DNA from: Gemmatimonadota bacterium
GTDB lineage: Bacteria > Latescibacterota > UBA2968 > GCA-2709665
DNA length: 64,000 nt
Direction of reading: 5' to 3'
Assembly: GCA_028874335.1 (NCBI GenBank)
Contig: JAPPJY010000041.1
Coordinates: forward strand, 1 to 64,000
In this document: piece after piece, positions 52,827-61,163 of the stretch
Position numbering within the stretch: the stretch's first letter is position 1
Layout of the letters: every line of letters begins with the position of its first letter
Position numbers and translations under genes: made by a program
Notes under the pieces: generated by a model
Databases searched by the model: none
What the model saw: only the letters and a program-made list of their open reading frames with translations
What the model was told of the DNA's origin: nothing

Positions 52827-54416
52827 TCAAATCCCTCTCTCCTTGCCGCGGATTCTGGGGTCGAGCGTCGCGAGAAGCTCGTCGTCTTCCGTGATTTCAA
52901 TGGCCCGGACATTGGCCGCCGCGCTCCCCTTGCCGAGCGTGTATTTGATCTCCGACTTCAGGTATTGGGGCGCGATCTCTCCAAACCCTTCTTCGACCGT
53001 GACCCATTCGTTGCCTTCGGAGTGCACTCTGGGCGCGCTGACCGCCCAGTCCAGGTCCTCGTCGAGCACCAGTCGCCGTGTGAGTACCTGAAACAGGGAG
53101 GACGGGATGCGGGTTCCTCCCGATGCGCCGAGAGTCATCACGGGCTCGCTGTCGCTCATGATGAGCATGGGACACATATTGTTGACGGGCGACTTGCCCG
53201 CGTCCACCGAGTTGGGCAGTCCGGAACCGGGATCGAAGCGGGACATGCCGGCGTTCATGATGAGTCCCATCCTGGGAATGGTAACAAATGAGCCGAAACC
53301 GGGGCCATGGGTCAGGGTCAGGGAAGCCATATTGCGGTCGCGGTCTACAACGGAGACGTGGGTTGTTCCGCCGTAGGAGAGCGGCCGCAGCAACGCCTGC
53401 CCGCGCGTACCCTCCGACACGTGATCGGCGATTTCGCGGCCCGTTGCTCCGATCTGGATATCGGACGTGAGGGTTTCCAGCGGCACTTTGACAAATCGGG
53501 GGTCGCCGAAATACCGGTACCGGTCCAGCCAGGCGGCGCGGATGGTCTCGGTCAACCCGTGGGCGAGACGCGCGGCGTCGCGGGCCCAGAGGTCCAGTTC
53601 CGCGACATCGGCAATTCGACACATCTGAAGTACGGCAGGGCCGCTCGAACAAAGGGGCGGGGCGTACAGGTCGTAGCCCAGACAGGAGGCGTGAACCGGT
53701 TCGACGTGGCGGGCCTGATAGCCAGCGAAGTCGTCCTCCGTGAGTATTCCGCCGTTTTCCCGGATGTATTTCACGATTCTCCCGGCGATTCTTCCCCGGT
53801 AGAACTCATCGACGCCGTTTTTTGCGACCTGCTCGAGGACCCGCCCCAGACTCGCATTGGCCGCCCTGTCTCTGGTTGTGGGCGCCGCACCATCCACCAG
53901 CAACAGCCGTTCCGTGTCCCGGAAGGCGCGGATCCGCCTTTCGTTCTCACCCACGGCAGCGACGTACTCGGGTGAAACCCGAAACCCGTTCTTGCACGCG
54001 CGTATGGCCGGAACGAGCGCCTGATCCAGCGGTATTTTTCCGTATTTCTCCAGCGCCGCGGCCAGCCCGGCGAGTACGCCGGGAACGGAAATCGCGAGGC
54101 AGCCCGTCTCGTTGGCCCTGCCGCTGACCAGCGACCCGAAGCGTCCGTCTGAGCGAACCACCTGGAACATCCTGCTCGTGGCGGCGCCCGGAGCGACGGT
54201 GTTGAAGTCGATGCAACCGATTTCCCTGTTCATGTAAACCATCAGGGCGCCGCCGTAGCCGCCGATTCCCGTGTGGTGCGGCGAGACCACGCAGGCGAGC
54301 AGGGCGGCCGTGACGGCTGCATCGACGGCATTTCCTCCTTTTTTCAATACGTTTACGGCTGCGGCGTCGGCTTCGGGCTGTCCGACGACCGCGGCCTCCT
54401 GGAACGTGGCTGACAC
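52827..54416 (-). CDS. Gamma-glutamyltransferase-family protein
   Basis: A 529-residue Ntn hydrolase of the gamma-glutamyltranspeptidase family, which cleaves glutathione and other gamma-glutamyl compounds. The start is GTG with GAAGGAGG upstream. The autoprocessing/nucleophile region GGTTHVSVVD lies near residue 350, and GGNAVDAAVTAAL, GIGGYG, SVPGVLAGL and LGASGGTRIP are present. There is no signal peptide, so it is probably cytoplasmic, unlike the periplasmic E. coli Ggt; such members include cephalosporin-acylase-like and YwrD-like enzymes. It heads a probable unit with the aminotransferase and mrp. Confidence 0.92.
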   Translation of the reverse strand: MSATFQEAAVVGQPEADAAAVNVLKKGGNAVDAAVTAALLACVVSPHHTGIGGYGGALMVYMNREIGCIDFNTVAPGAATSRMFQVVRSDGRFGSLVSGRANETGCLAISVPGVLAGLAAALEKYGKIPLDQALVPAIRACKNGFRVSPEYVAAVGENERRIRAFRDTERLLLVDGAAPTTRDRAANASLGRVLEQVAKNGVDEFYRGRIAGRIVKYIRENGGILTEDDFAGYQARHVEPVHASCLGYDLYAPPLCSSGPAVLQMCRIADVAELDLWARDAARLAHGLTETIRAAWLDRYRYFGDPRFVKVPLETLTSDIQIGATGREIADHVSEGTRGQALLRPLSYGGTTHVSVVDRDRNMASLTLTHGPGFGSFVTIPRMGLIMNAGMSRFDPGSGLPNSVDAGKSPVNNMCPMLIMSDSEPVMTLGASGGTRIPSSLFQVLTRRLVLDEDLDWAVSAPRVHSEGNEWVTVEEGFGEIAPQYLKSEIKYTLGKGSAAANVRAIEITEDDELLATLDPRIRGKERGI

Positions 54417-54466
54417 GTAAAGCGGACCTCCTTCAAACGCACGAATTGCACATATATACAGGTTCG

Positions 54467-54495
54467 ATAATATAAGGCCGCCGTGCGCAGGTCAA
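54467..54495 (-). promoter_or_regulatory. Sigma70-like promoter for the gamma-glutamyltransferase unit
   Basis: On the minus strand TTGACC (54490-54495), 17 bp and TATTAT (54467-54472), some 50 bp before the GTG start. Confidence 0.65.
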
Positions 54496-54588
54496 GGTTT
54501 TTTTTGTTGCTGAGCGGATTTCGGTTGCCTGAGCCTGTCGCGGCGGAATTGAACAGGCCGGCCCGGCCCGTGTTTGCAGGTTTCGGTG

Positions 54589-56763
54589 TTACCGCGAACC
54601 CGTTCCGGTGGTGACGTATATGGGGCTTGTCCAGGCCCTGGCGCCGTCGGTCTGGGTCACCCGTACCCAGTAGGGGTGGCAGCCGTCCGGCAGTTCGGAC
54701 TCCCGGCAGGTGAAGCTGGCTTCGCTTCCGGCGCCCTCGGGCGCCAGTTCGAAGACAACGGCAATGTCGATGCCACCCGCGGGTATCCGAACGGGCCTCT
54801 TCGCGATTTCCCCAAGCGTAACGGCGTGGGAAACGATATCCGTTCTGAAGTCGATCGTCGCCCGCGGCGGGCCGTCGACGGTGAGTATGACGCCGTCGGC
54901 GTCTCCGGTGGTGACGGATTTCCAGGTCACGGCATGGTCTGAAACGGACTGGATACCCTCCGAAGCCGAATCGAATGCGAATCCTTCGGCGCGGCGTATG
55001 CGGCCGTGCCTGAGGGTCAGGCCGCCGTCCCAGCGAACCAGGCGGTTGCGCGCGCGGATTCGCTGACCCGACCAGGAAATGCGGACCCGGTCTTCCGCGC
55101 GGGGTATGGTCTCGGGATACCGGTGTACGAGCGCCAGGCCTCTGAATACCTCAACGCGCTCGATCGGCGCGGTGCCGATCACGTCAACAGCGATTTCAGG
55201 CGGATGCAGCGCCTCGAGGTCCGAGCCCATCGGGTGTCCGTCTGCGGCGACGTTCACGAGGATTCGCTGGCCCGTGGTGCCATAGCAGCGCCGGGCCTTC
55301 AACGCTTCCCATAGTCCGCGCCGGCTGAGGTCGCCTGCAAAGACGCACGTGAGTCCCCCGTACACGCCGAAAGAGCCGCTGCCGGGATACGCGGCGCCCG
55401 GCCTGCCCTTGTGGTCGTCGCTTCCGGCGATGAATCCCACCCGATAGCCGTTTTCGAGGGCCCATCTCAGGAACCATTCGAATTCGCCCCACTCGGAGTA
55501 GACTTCAACCAAACGCTCGAAATCTGGATCGTGCCAGTCCAGATTGGCGTATCTGCCGCCTACGTGCGGCACAAGCAGGACGTCCGTGCCCTTCATCGCC
55601 CTGTACAGTTCGGATACGTGCAGGCAATCCGTGCGGACGTCGGATTTGTCCGGAATCAGCACATGGCTGGAGCGGTGCAGGGGTCCGGTGTCGCCCGGAA
55701 AGTAGACGTTGTGATCGCCGCCGACGGGCGTGTTTCCGGACCATTCGTACCCGACGAAGGCGACAAACCGTCCGGGGTCGTTCTGCGCATTCGCCTGGTG
55801 TCTGATTTCCTCCCAGACGGCGCCTGTGATCTGAAAATCGTTGCCCTGATGTCCTGCGAAATCGACAAAGGCGGATTCCCGGGCGAAGCGAAAGTATGAG
55901 GACACGGGGTTTGTTCCAACGGTCTCCTCGCTTTGCCCGTGCAGGTCGCCCCAGTACGGACGGTATCGGATACCGGATTCGACGCACCGCATCGGGTTGC
56001 TCTCGGCCTTCAGGCCCAGAGACCTGTCTTCGGCGCGGATGCGAAAGATACCGCACCGGGGCGCGACGACGTTATCAAACCTGCGGGTTCCCCCGTCTTC
56101 AGCGGAAAACCGGTATGTCTCGGGCAGCCCCGAAAGGCCGCGGGCATCCACCGCGACCTCGCCGGTGTAGTCACGGCAGGGGTTTCCCCACACGTCTTCC
56201 GCCTTTATTCCAACCCAGGCGGACTCGCCAGGCGCCGTTTCCGAAGCGCAGACCGCGACCAGCTTGCGGGGAGCGCCGCTGACGATGGGCACGGCGGGCG
56301 ACGGGACCTCCTCGTAGACCCAGGTTCCGCACCAGTCGACCGCCACCCGAAACTCGAACCGGTCCTTGCAGAAGGTCTGCGCGCGGATCCCGGGAGCGCC
56401 GCCGGAGGTGTCTCCCAGGGTGAGGGTAACCGTGTCGCCTTCGGAAAGAGACTCGTCGAAGACGTCGATGGTGACGCACAGGCGCCACGGTCGCACGTAG
56501 CGCTGCTTTTCATAGGCGGGTCGGAGCGACGCGGGTCCCGACGTGGTTACGGAGGCGTATCCCGGGGCGCCGGGTTCGTCGAACTGCGGCGCCTGCCAAT
56601 CGCTCACGTCGCGCCAGGCGATTTTTATAACGCCGCCGTCGTCCACGCCGTACGTGCCGGCGTGGTAGATGATGCGCCACGTGCCCGTGGCCCCGGCCGT
56701 GACCGGTCCCGCGGGATCTATTTCCGCCCAGCCGTAACGCTCACGAATTCCCGCGTCGCCCAT
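54589..56763 (-). CDS. DUF3604-family protein (PHP-like metal hydrolase)
   Basis: A 724-residue protein. The N-terminal 250 residues are beta-rich. The centre begins YRPYWGDLHGQSEE, the hallmark DLH of DUF3604, and continues with GHQGNDFQITGAVWEEI, FVGYEWSGNTPVGGDHNVYF and VPHVGGRYANLDWHDPD and GSDDHKGRPG, which supply His and Asp ligands as in PHP-fold phosphoesterases. A beta-rich tail closes it. No signal peptide is seen. DUF3604 proteins are abundant in marine heterotrophs and candidate phyla; the substrate is unknown. Confidence 0.88.
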   Translation of the reverse strand: MGDAGIRERYGWAEIDPAGPVTAGATGTWRIIYHAGTYGVDDGGVIKIAWRDVSDWQAPQFDEPGAPGYASVTTSGPASLRPAYEKQRYVRPWRLCVTIDVFDESLSEGDTVTLTLGDTSGGAPGIRAQTFCKDRFEFRVAVDWCGTWVYEEVPSPAVPIVSGAPRKLVAVCASETAPGESAWVGIKAEDVWGNPCRDYTGEVAVDARGLSGLPETYRFSAEDGGTRRFDNVVAPRCGIFRIRAEDRSLGLKAESNPMRCVESGIRYRPYWGDLHGQSEETVGTNPVSSYFRFARESAFVDFAGHQGNDFQITGAVWEEIRHQANAQNDPGRFVAFVGYEWSGNTPVGGDHNVYFPGDTGPLHRSSHVLIPDKSDVRTDCLHVSELYRAMKGTDVLLVPHVGGRYANLDWHDPDFERLVEVYSEWGEFEWFLRWALENGYRVGFIAGSDDHKGRPGAAYPGSGSFGVYGGLTCVFAGDLSRRGLWEALKARRCYGTTGQRILVNVAADGHPMGSDLEALHPPEIAVDVIGTAPIERVEVFRGLALVHRYPETIPRAEDRVRISWSGQRIRARNRLVRWDGGLTLRHGRIRRAEGFAFDSASEGIQSVSDHAVTWKSVTTGDADGVILTVDGPPRATIDFRTDIVSHAVTLGEIAKRPVRIPAGGIDIAVVFELAPEGAGSEASFTCRESELPDGCHPYWVRVTQTDGARAWTSPIYVTTGTGSR

Positions 56764-56977
56764 TTCAATTTCTCTTTGAATGCGGATGACAATGGCTGAT
56801 CGAAAGGACCTCGGGCGAATTTAAGATATGGGTTATTGCACGCGGGACAAGTGAAATCAGGGCAGGGATTCACGCGCCCTTTCCGCTTGACGCGTTGTGG
56901 CTTTGGGGTTAACTTTTCGGCGGATCGCGTCATCCAATTCGCCATTCCCGCCGCCATGCAGGCCGCCGGTAAGACCG

Positions 56978-57262
56978 ATGTCCGGACCCCTCCCCGTCGT
57001 CCGACTGTTCTCCAGGAACGACTGTCATCTTTGTGATGTCGCGAAAGCGCGCATCGAGTCCGCCGGACGCCGGGTCCCATTCCGGCTTGAAGTCGTCGAT
57101 ATAGACGGTGACGCCGGACTGGTTGCGCGATACAATGACCGGGTCCCGGTTGTGCACGTAAACGGGGAAGAAGCGTTCGCATACCGCGTAAACGAGAAGG
57201 TCCTGGTGCGAAAACTGAAATCGCTGTCGAAACGGTCGAGGAGAGGGTATGGGCGGGGATGA
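56978..57262 (+). CDS. Glutaredoxin-family protein
   Basis: A 94-residue thioredoxin-fold protein. VVRLFSRNDCHLCDVAKARIE has the redox CHLC motif, the family's cis-proline is in RVPVVHVNG, and a short helical tail closes the fold (DUF836/glutaredoxin-like). The ATG at 56978 is the first that fits the fold; its ribosome site is weak. The last 14 bp overlap the start of rarA, so the two are coupled. The redox partner is not known. Confidence 0.9.
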   Translation: MSGPLPVVRLFSRNDCHLCDVAKARIESAGRRVPFRLEVVDIDGDAGLVARYNDRVPVVHVNGEEAFAYRVNEKVLVRKLKSLSKRSRRGYGRG

Positions 57263-58583
57263 CCTGTTCGCCGCTCTGGAGCCTGAGGCGCCGCTTGCGG
57301 ACCGGATGAGACCGCGCAGCCTGGATGAAGTGCGGGGGCAGGATCACCTTACCGCGCCGGATGCGCCGTTTCGCAAGCTGATCGAGAGCGACCGGGCGCC
57401 GTCGATGATCTTCTGGGGACCGCCGGGCTCGGGCAAGACCACGCTGGCGCGTCTCGTGGCCGAGTCCACGAAGAGCCGGTTCGTGGCATTCAGCGCGGTC
57501 ACCTCCGGAGTGAAGGAGGTGAGGGAAATCGTCGCGCGCGCAAGAGGGGACCGCCGGAACGGGCGGCGGACCACCCTGTTCATCGACGAGATTCACCGGT
57601 TCAATCGCGCACAACAGGATGCGTTTCTACCCCACGTCGAAGACGGCACCATCAGTCTGATCGGCGCCACGACGGAGAATCCCTCGTTCGAGGTGAACGC
57701 GGCGTTGCTGTCGCGGACCCAGGTGTTCGTGCTGAATCTGCTGGACGTGCCGTCGATATGCGAGATCCTGAATGCCGCGCTCGCGGGAGAGGGGCGCGGA
57801 CTGCCGGGTTTGATCGCCGACGCCGATGCCCTGGAGGCGATTGCGAGCGCGTCGGAGGGCGACGCCCGGCGCGCGCTCAATGTGCTGGAAACCGTCTCGG
57901 CGTCATTGGAGAACGGCGCGAGAGTGACCGCTGAGTCCGTCAAGGCGGCGATGGGCGGCAAGGCGTTACTCTATGACAAGAGCGGCGAGGAACATTATAA
58001 CCTGATTTCGGCGCTTCACAAGACCATGAGGGACAGCGACCCGCATGCTTCGCTGTATTGGCTGGCGCGCATGCTGGAGTCGGGCGAACACCCGCACTAC
58101 ATCCTTCGCCGCATGGTCCGGTTCGCGTCGGAGGATATCGGGAACGCGGACCCGCGGGCGCTTTCGATTTCGCTGGCCGCAAAGGAAGCGTACGATTTTC
58201 TGGGCAGTCCCGAAGGCGACCTGGCCGTAGCGCACGCGGCCGTGTACCTGGCCACGGCGCCCAAGAGCAATTCGGTCTACGCGGCTTATGGTGCGGCGCA
58301 AAAGGACGTCAGGGAGCAGCCGAATCTGCCTGTACCGATGCACCTCAGAAATGCGCCGACGGGCCTGATGCAGGAACTGGGATACGGTCGGGGTTATCAG
58401 TACGCACACGACGATCCGGACGGGGTTGTGTCGCAGAGCCATTTGCCGGAGAATCTGGAGGGTCGGATCTATTATCGTCCCTCCGACCGGGGTTACGAGC
58501 AGAGAATCCGGGAACTGATGGACTGGTGGGACGCGTTGAGAAGGCGAAAGTCACGGGCGAAGAGCGCACCGGACGACGTTTAA
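57249..58583 (+). CDS. rarA: Replication-associated recombination protein A
   Basis: A 444-residue AAA+ clamp-loader-like ATPase (RarA/MgsA/WRNIP1), which acts at stalled replication forks. It shows LADRMRPRSLDEVRGQDHL, Walker A GPPGSGKT (about residue 57), Walker B LFIDEIHRF, ATTENPSFEVNAALLSR, GDARRALNVLE and the C-terminal YDKSGEEHYNLISALHKTMRDSD and PNLPVPMHLRNAPT. The start overlaps the glutaredoxin gene and has GAGGAGAGGG upstream. Length and order match the family. Confidence 0.97.
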   Translation: MGGDDLFAALEPEAPLADRMRPRSLDEVRGQDHLTAPDAPFRKLIESDRAPSMIFWGPPGSGKTTLARLVAESTKSRFVAFSAVTSGVKEVREIVARARGDRRNGRRTTLFIDEIHRFNRAQQDAFLPHVEDGTISLIGATTENPSFEVNAALLSRTQVFVLNLLDVPSICEILNAALAGEGRGLPGLIADADALEAIASASEGDARRALNVLETVSASLENGARVTAESVKAAMGGKALLYDKSGEEHYNLISALHKTMRDSDPHASLYWLARMLESGEHPHYILRRMVRFASEDIGNADPRALSISLAAKEAYDFLGSPEGDLAVAHAAVYLATAPKSNSVYAAYGAAQKDVREQPNLPVPMHLRNAPTGLMQELGYGRGYQYAHDDPDGVVSQSHLPENLEGRIYYRPSDRGYEQRIRELMDWWDALRRRKSRAKSAPDDV

Positions 58584-58585
58584 CG

Positions 58586-58615
58586 TTGAAAAGTGCATCC
58601 GCTATTGTGTATATT
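58586..58615 (+). promoter_or_regulatory. Sigma70-like promoter downstream of rarA
   Basis: TTGAAA (58586-58591), an 18-bp spacer and TATATT (58610-58615), directly after the rarA stop. It would start a leader RNA of about 270 nt before the sigma-like gene. Confidence 0.65.
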
Positions 58616-58715
58616 GTGGAGGACTGTTGTGCGCATATCGGCTTGGGTCGACTGAGCGCGGAATCTTCACGCATCGAGCAACTGACCTGAACGACATCGG
58701 GAAGGGAGGCGAAAC

Positions 58716-58769
58716 ATGAGGCTGAACGGAATTTTCCACGTAACCTGTCCGCCTCCAGAGGGTTTCTGA
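58716..58769 (+). CDS. 17-codon leader ORF with triple proline
   Basis: A strong GGGAGG lies eight bases before an ATG opening MRLNGIFHVTCPPPEGF and a TGA. The PPP run (58749-58757) is a sequence that stalls ribosomes without EF-P. It lies in the predicted leader, ahead of two tandem terminators and the sigma-region-4-like gene. Function as a leader peptide is inferred from position. Confidence 0.45.
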   Translation: MRLNGIFHVTCPPPEGF

Positions 58770-58814
58770 CGGATTCGCAGCCGTACGTGTTGCAACTCGA
58801 TCGCCCCTCCGGAG

Positions 58815-58847
58815 CCGCGGGTAGGGATTTGCCCCGCGGTATTTTTG
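58815..58847 (+). terminator. Intrinsic terminator/attenuator 1
   Basis: CCGCGGG (58815-58821) pairs with CCCGCGG (58833-58839), followed by TATTTTTG. It lies between the leader ORF and the regulator gene. Confidence 0.75.
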
Positions 58848-58849
58848 TG

Positions 58850-58868
58850 CCCGCATGTGCGGGTTTTC
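58850..58868 (+). terminator. Intrinsic terminator/attenuator 2
   Basis: CCCGC (58850-58854) and GCGGG (58859-58863) with a 4-nt loop, followed by TTTTC. It comes only 27 bp before the regulator's ATG, leaving no space for a promoter. Confidence 0.65.
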
Positions 58869-58894
58869 GTAATTCGGAGGTGACGATCGGTTTT

Positions 58895-59287
58895 ATGTAC
58901 AATTCTGATTTCTGGGAAATCCGGCTGAATCAGCGGGACCTTGAGAAGATCCCGAACGAGAATGGAATCTGGTTCGAGTCGCGTGAAGACCGGCAGCTGC
59001 GATATGTGCGGGAAGACCGGGTTGCCGCGGTGGCTGTCCGGATTATCGAGGCTTTCCCGCACTGCCTCACGGACAGACAGCGCGAGGCGGCGCTGCTGTA
59101 TTTCCGCCATGGGAAGACCCAGCGGGAGATCGCGGAGATTATGGGAATCTCCCGCCGCGTGGTCAGCCAGCACCTGTTCGGCATAACTCGAGGGGGACGG
59201 CAGGTGGGTGGCGCGATGCGCAAATTGAGGAAGTACTGTGAGGCGGAGTCGCTGGGACCCGGCGCCCCGGGTACCGCGTCCAGGTGA
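58895..59287 (+). CDS. Sigma-70 region 4-like helix-turn-helix protein
   Basis: A 130-residue regulator. GGAGGTGA eleven bases before the ATG at 58895 sets the start. The N-terminal half (YNSDFWEIRLNQRDLEKIPNE region) is unlike region 2 of sigma factors; the C-terminal half reads TDRQREAALLYFRHGKTQREIAEIMGISRRVVSQHL, a sigma region 4/LuxR-type helix-turn-helix. It therefore should bind DNA but is not a complete sigma factor. Two terminators directly upstream imply that its expression depends on readthrough. I cannot say what it regulates. Confidence 0.85.
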   Translation: MYNSDFWEIRLNQRDLEKIPNENGIWFESREDRQLRYVREDRVAAVAVRIIEAFPHCLTDRQREAALLYFRHGKTQREIAEIMGISRRVVSQHLFGITRGGRQVGGAMRKLRKYCEAESLGPGAPGTASR

Positions 59288-59362
59288 ATGTCGCCTGACT
59301 GCCCGTTAAGGAGCCCACCCCGCCTCGCGTGCAGAGTGACGCTGTCAATGGACCGTCAGGCG

Positions 59363-60565
59363 TCATACGGCCCATTTCTTCATCTTTTCTTCGTCCAGCT
59401 CGACGCCCAGGCCCGGTTTTTCGAAGGGTTCGAGCGAGCCGTCGCGGTACCTGAACGGTGTCTTGCAGACGTCGTCCACCAGGAGCGCCGGCCCGACCAG
59501 GTCCGACGGTACCGTTACGTTACTGGACGCAACGGCCAGGTGGACGAACGCGGCGGTGCCGGGACCCATCTCGACGGTACTGCCCAGCAGCACGGGGACG
59601 CCGGCCGCCTGTGCGATATGAATCAGACGTTGACTGCGCAGAATGCCGCCTGCCTGTGAGGGGATGACGTTGAAGACGTCCACGGCCCGGTGGCGTATGA
59701 GAGCCGTTGAGAAGCCATCGTTCAGGTCCGCGACGTGTTCGATGATCTGAACGGGGGCCTGTTTCCGGACGCGAGCCAGGGAGCAGGCCGCCTCATCGGC
59801 GTTTTCATTGATCCGCTCGGGGTTGTCATTGGCGACGGCGCGGTTCACCGCGACCACCGGCGTCTCGCAGGCGTCGATGCCGGCGGCGGCCATGTCCCGG
59901 ATTTTTTCAATGGCCTCGTCCTCCTCCCACGCGCCGCTGGCGTCGGCTTTGAGGTAGACGTCCGGACCCGCCACCTGGCGAAAGCGCGCGATGCGGTCCA
60001 GATCACGTGGATGATTCTCGCCGACTTTGAGCTTGAAAGCCCGGAGTCCCCTGGAGACCATCGTACTGATTTCATCTTCAAGCGCGTCGAGCTCCTCCAG
60101 CAGCGAGACGCCCCGCCTCATGTAGGCGACCCAGCAGACGTCCACGCGTTCGTGACGGCGCCCGCCCAGGAGTTCGTAAAGGGGGGCGCCGTAGTGTTTT
60201 CCGGCAAGGTCGAGCAGGGCGATCTCCACGCCGAACAGGGTGAGACCCCGGAGTTCCGGGTGGATGCCGGCGGGAAGTTCATCGGCGATCCGTGCGATCA
60301 GGACGTTTCGATCGGCGACGTCGCCGTCTCTCAGCGCTTGCAGCAGGAGATCGCGCAGGCCGCCGGCCCGGAGCGGATTCATCCTGTCGGCGATGTCCGG
60401 GACTTCGCCAAGCCCCACATGGTGCGTGTCCGTGAAGAACTCGAGGATCTGATATCTTGACCGGCTGAGGTCTTCACCGGGCTGCAGGTTCTGCGGGTCC
60501 GCGGCATAGGTGGTGTAAATGCGCGGAACCGAGACTTCCCTCACCTGGATGTCGGTGATTCTCAT
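59363..60565 (-). CDS. Mandelate racemase/muconate lactonizing enzyme family protein
   Basis: A 400-residue enolase-superfamily enzyme. The capping domain is at the N-terminus, and the barrel shows FKLKVGENHPRD (the KxK acid/base lysines), LKADASGAWEEDEAIE (first metal Asp), an acidic pair in the DACETP and NENADE region, and VLLGSTVEMGPG near the end. Such enzymes dehydrate or racemise sugar acids or amino acid derivatives. The exact ligand cannot be read. It lies with a second family member and an M14 peptidase on the same strand, part of a catabolic neighbourhood. Confidence 0.92.
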   Translation of the reverse strand: MRITDIQVREVSVPRIYTTYAADPQNLQPGEDLSRSRYQILEFFTDTHHVGLGEVPDIADRMNPLRAGGLRDLLLQALRDGDVADRNVLIARIADELPAGIHPELRGLTLFGVEIALLDLAGKHYGAPLYELLGGRRHERVDVCWVAYMRRGVSLLEELDALEDEISTMVSRGLRAFKLKVGENHPRDLDRIARFRQVAGPDVYLKADASGAWEEDEAIEKIRDMAAAGIDACETPVVAVNRAVANDNPERINENADEAACSLARVRKQAPVQIIEHVADLNDGFSTALIRHRAVDVFNVIPSQAGGILRSQRLIHIAQAAGVPVLLGSTVEMGPGTAAFVHLAVASSNVTVPSDLVGPALLVDDVCKTPFRYRDGSLEPFEKPGLGVELDEEKMKKWAV

Positions 60566-60583
60566 CGATGCGGTCCTTCCGGT

Positions 60584-60922
60584 TCAGCCCGAACCGGTGA
60601 TACCGAGCAGATTACGTGTATACGACATCAGACCGGCCGTGACAATGCTTGCGATGAGCAAAACCCCCGCCGGCATCAGCTTCCGGGTCCTGATGAATCG
60701 ACTCAGGGAAATCCCGGTAAGCAGCAGGGAGAGCATCAGGCCGATGAGCAGTCCCGTTGCCGGGTCCGTACGTCCGGTCCACCAGGCGTACAACGCGACC
60801 AGGCCGCTGATGCCGCCCGCGGCGAGCGAGACCGAACTGTCCGATTTGAGTTTGCCCACGACCCCGCCCGCGATCAGCATGATACCGTAAAGCGCCAGGA
60901 CGGTTTGTGCGAGTTGGAGCAT
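60584..60922 (-). CDS. TMEM14/UPF0136-family membrane protein
   Basis: A 112-residue protein with GGAGGT before the ATG. Four hydrophobic helices (LYGIMLIAGGVVGKLKSDS, LAAGGISGLVALYAWW, LLIGLMLSLLLTGISLSRF, AGVLLIASIVTAGLMSY) and the GGxxGxxKxxS turn match the TMEM14 family, whose eukaryotic members move heme precursors and fatty acids. The role in bacteria is unknown. It precedes the enolase-superfamily gene by 18 bp. Confidence 0.88.
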   Translation of the reverse strand: MLQLAQTVLALYGIMLIAGGVVGKLKSDSSVSLAAGGISGLVALYAWWTGRTDPATGLLIGLMLSLLLTGISLSRFIRTRKLMPAGVLLIASIVTAGLMSYTRNLLGITGSG

Positions 60923-60939
60923 GGTTTACCTCCGGTAAC

Positions 60940-61163
60940 GGATGTCGGTTAATTTCAATTCGAAATAAGACAACAGTCAAATTTACCACAAAAAGCACAA
61001 AAGGGACCGGTGCCAAACGGGGTATCGAGGTCGTTCATAAGGATGGTGTTTCGGTCAACGTCCAGTAACCTGGTGTATCCTGGTAATCCGCAGTTCAATC
61101 GCCTTTATCAGCTTGAATATTTACGAATTAACGTCGATGAAAACATGCGAATCATGGTTAACC
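60940..61163 (-). repeat. Dispersed repeat R3, longest copy
   Basis: Contains the GTATCCTGGTAATCCGCAGT core (61075 onward) seen at 39.6 and 41.2 kb, joined to the part shared with 23385-23480 and 20405-20450. It fills the 235-bp gap between the two enolase-superfamily gene groups. Confidence 0.8.
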
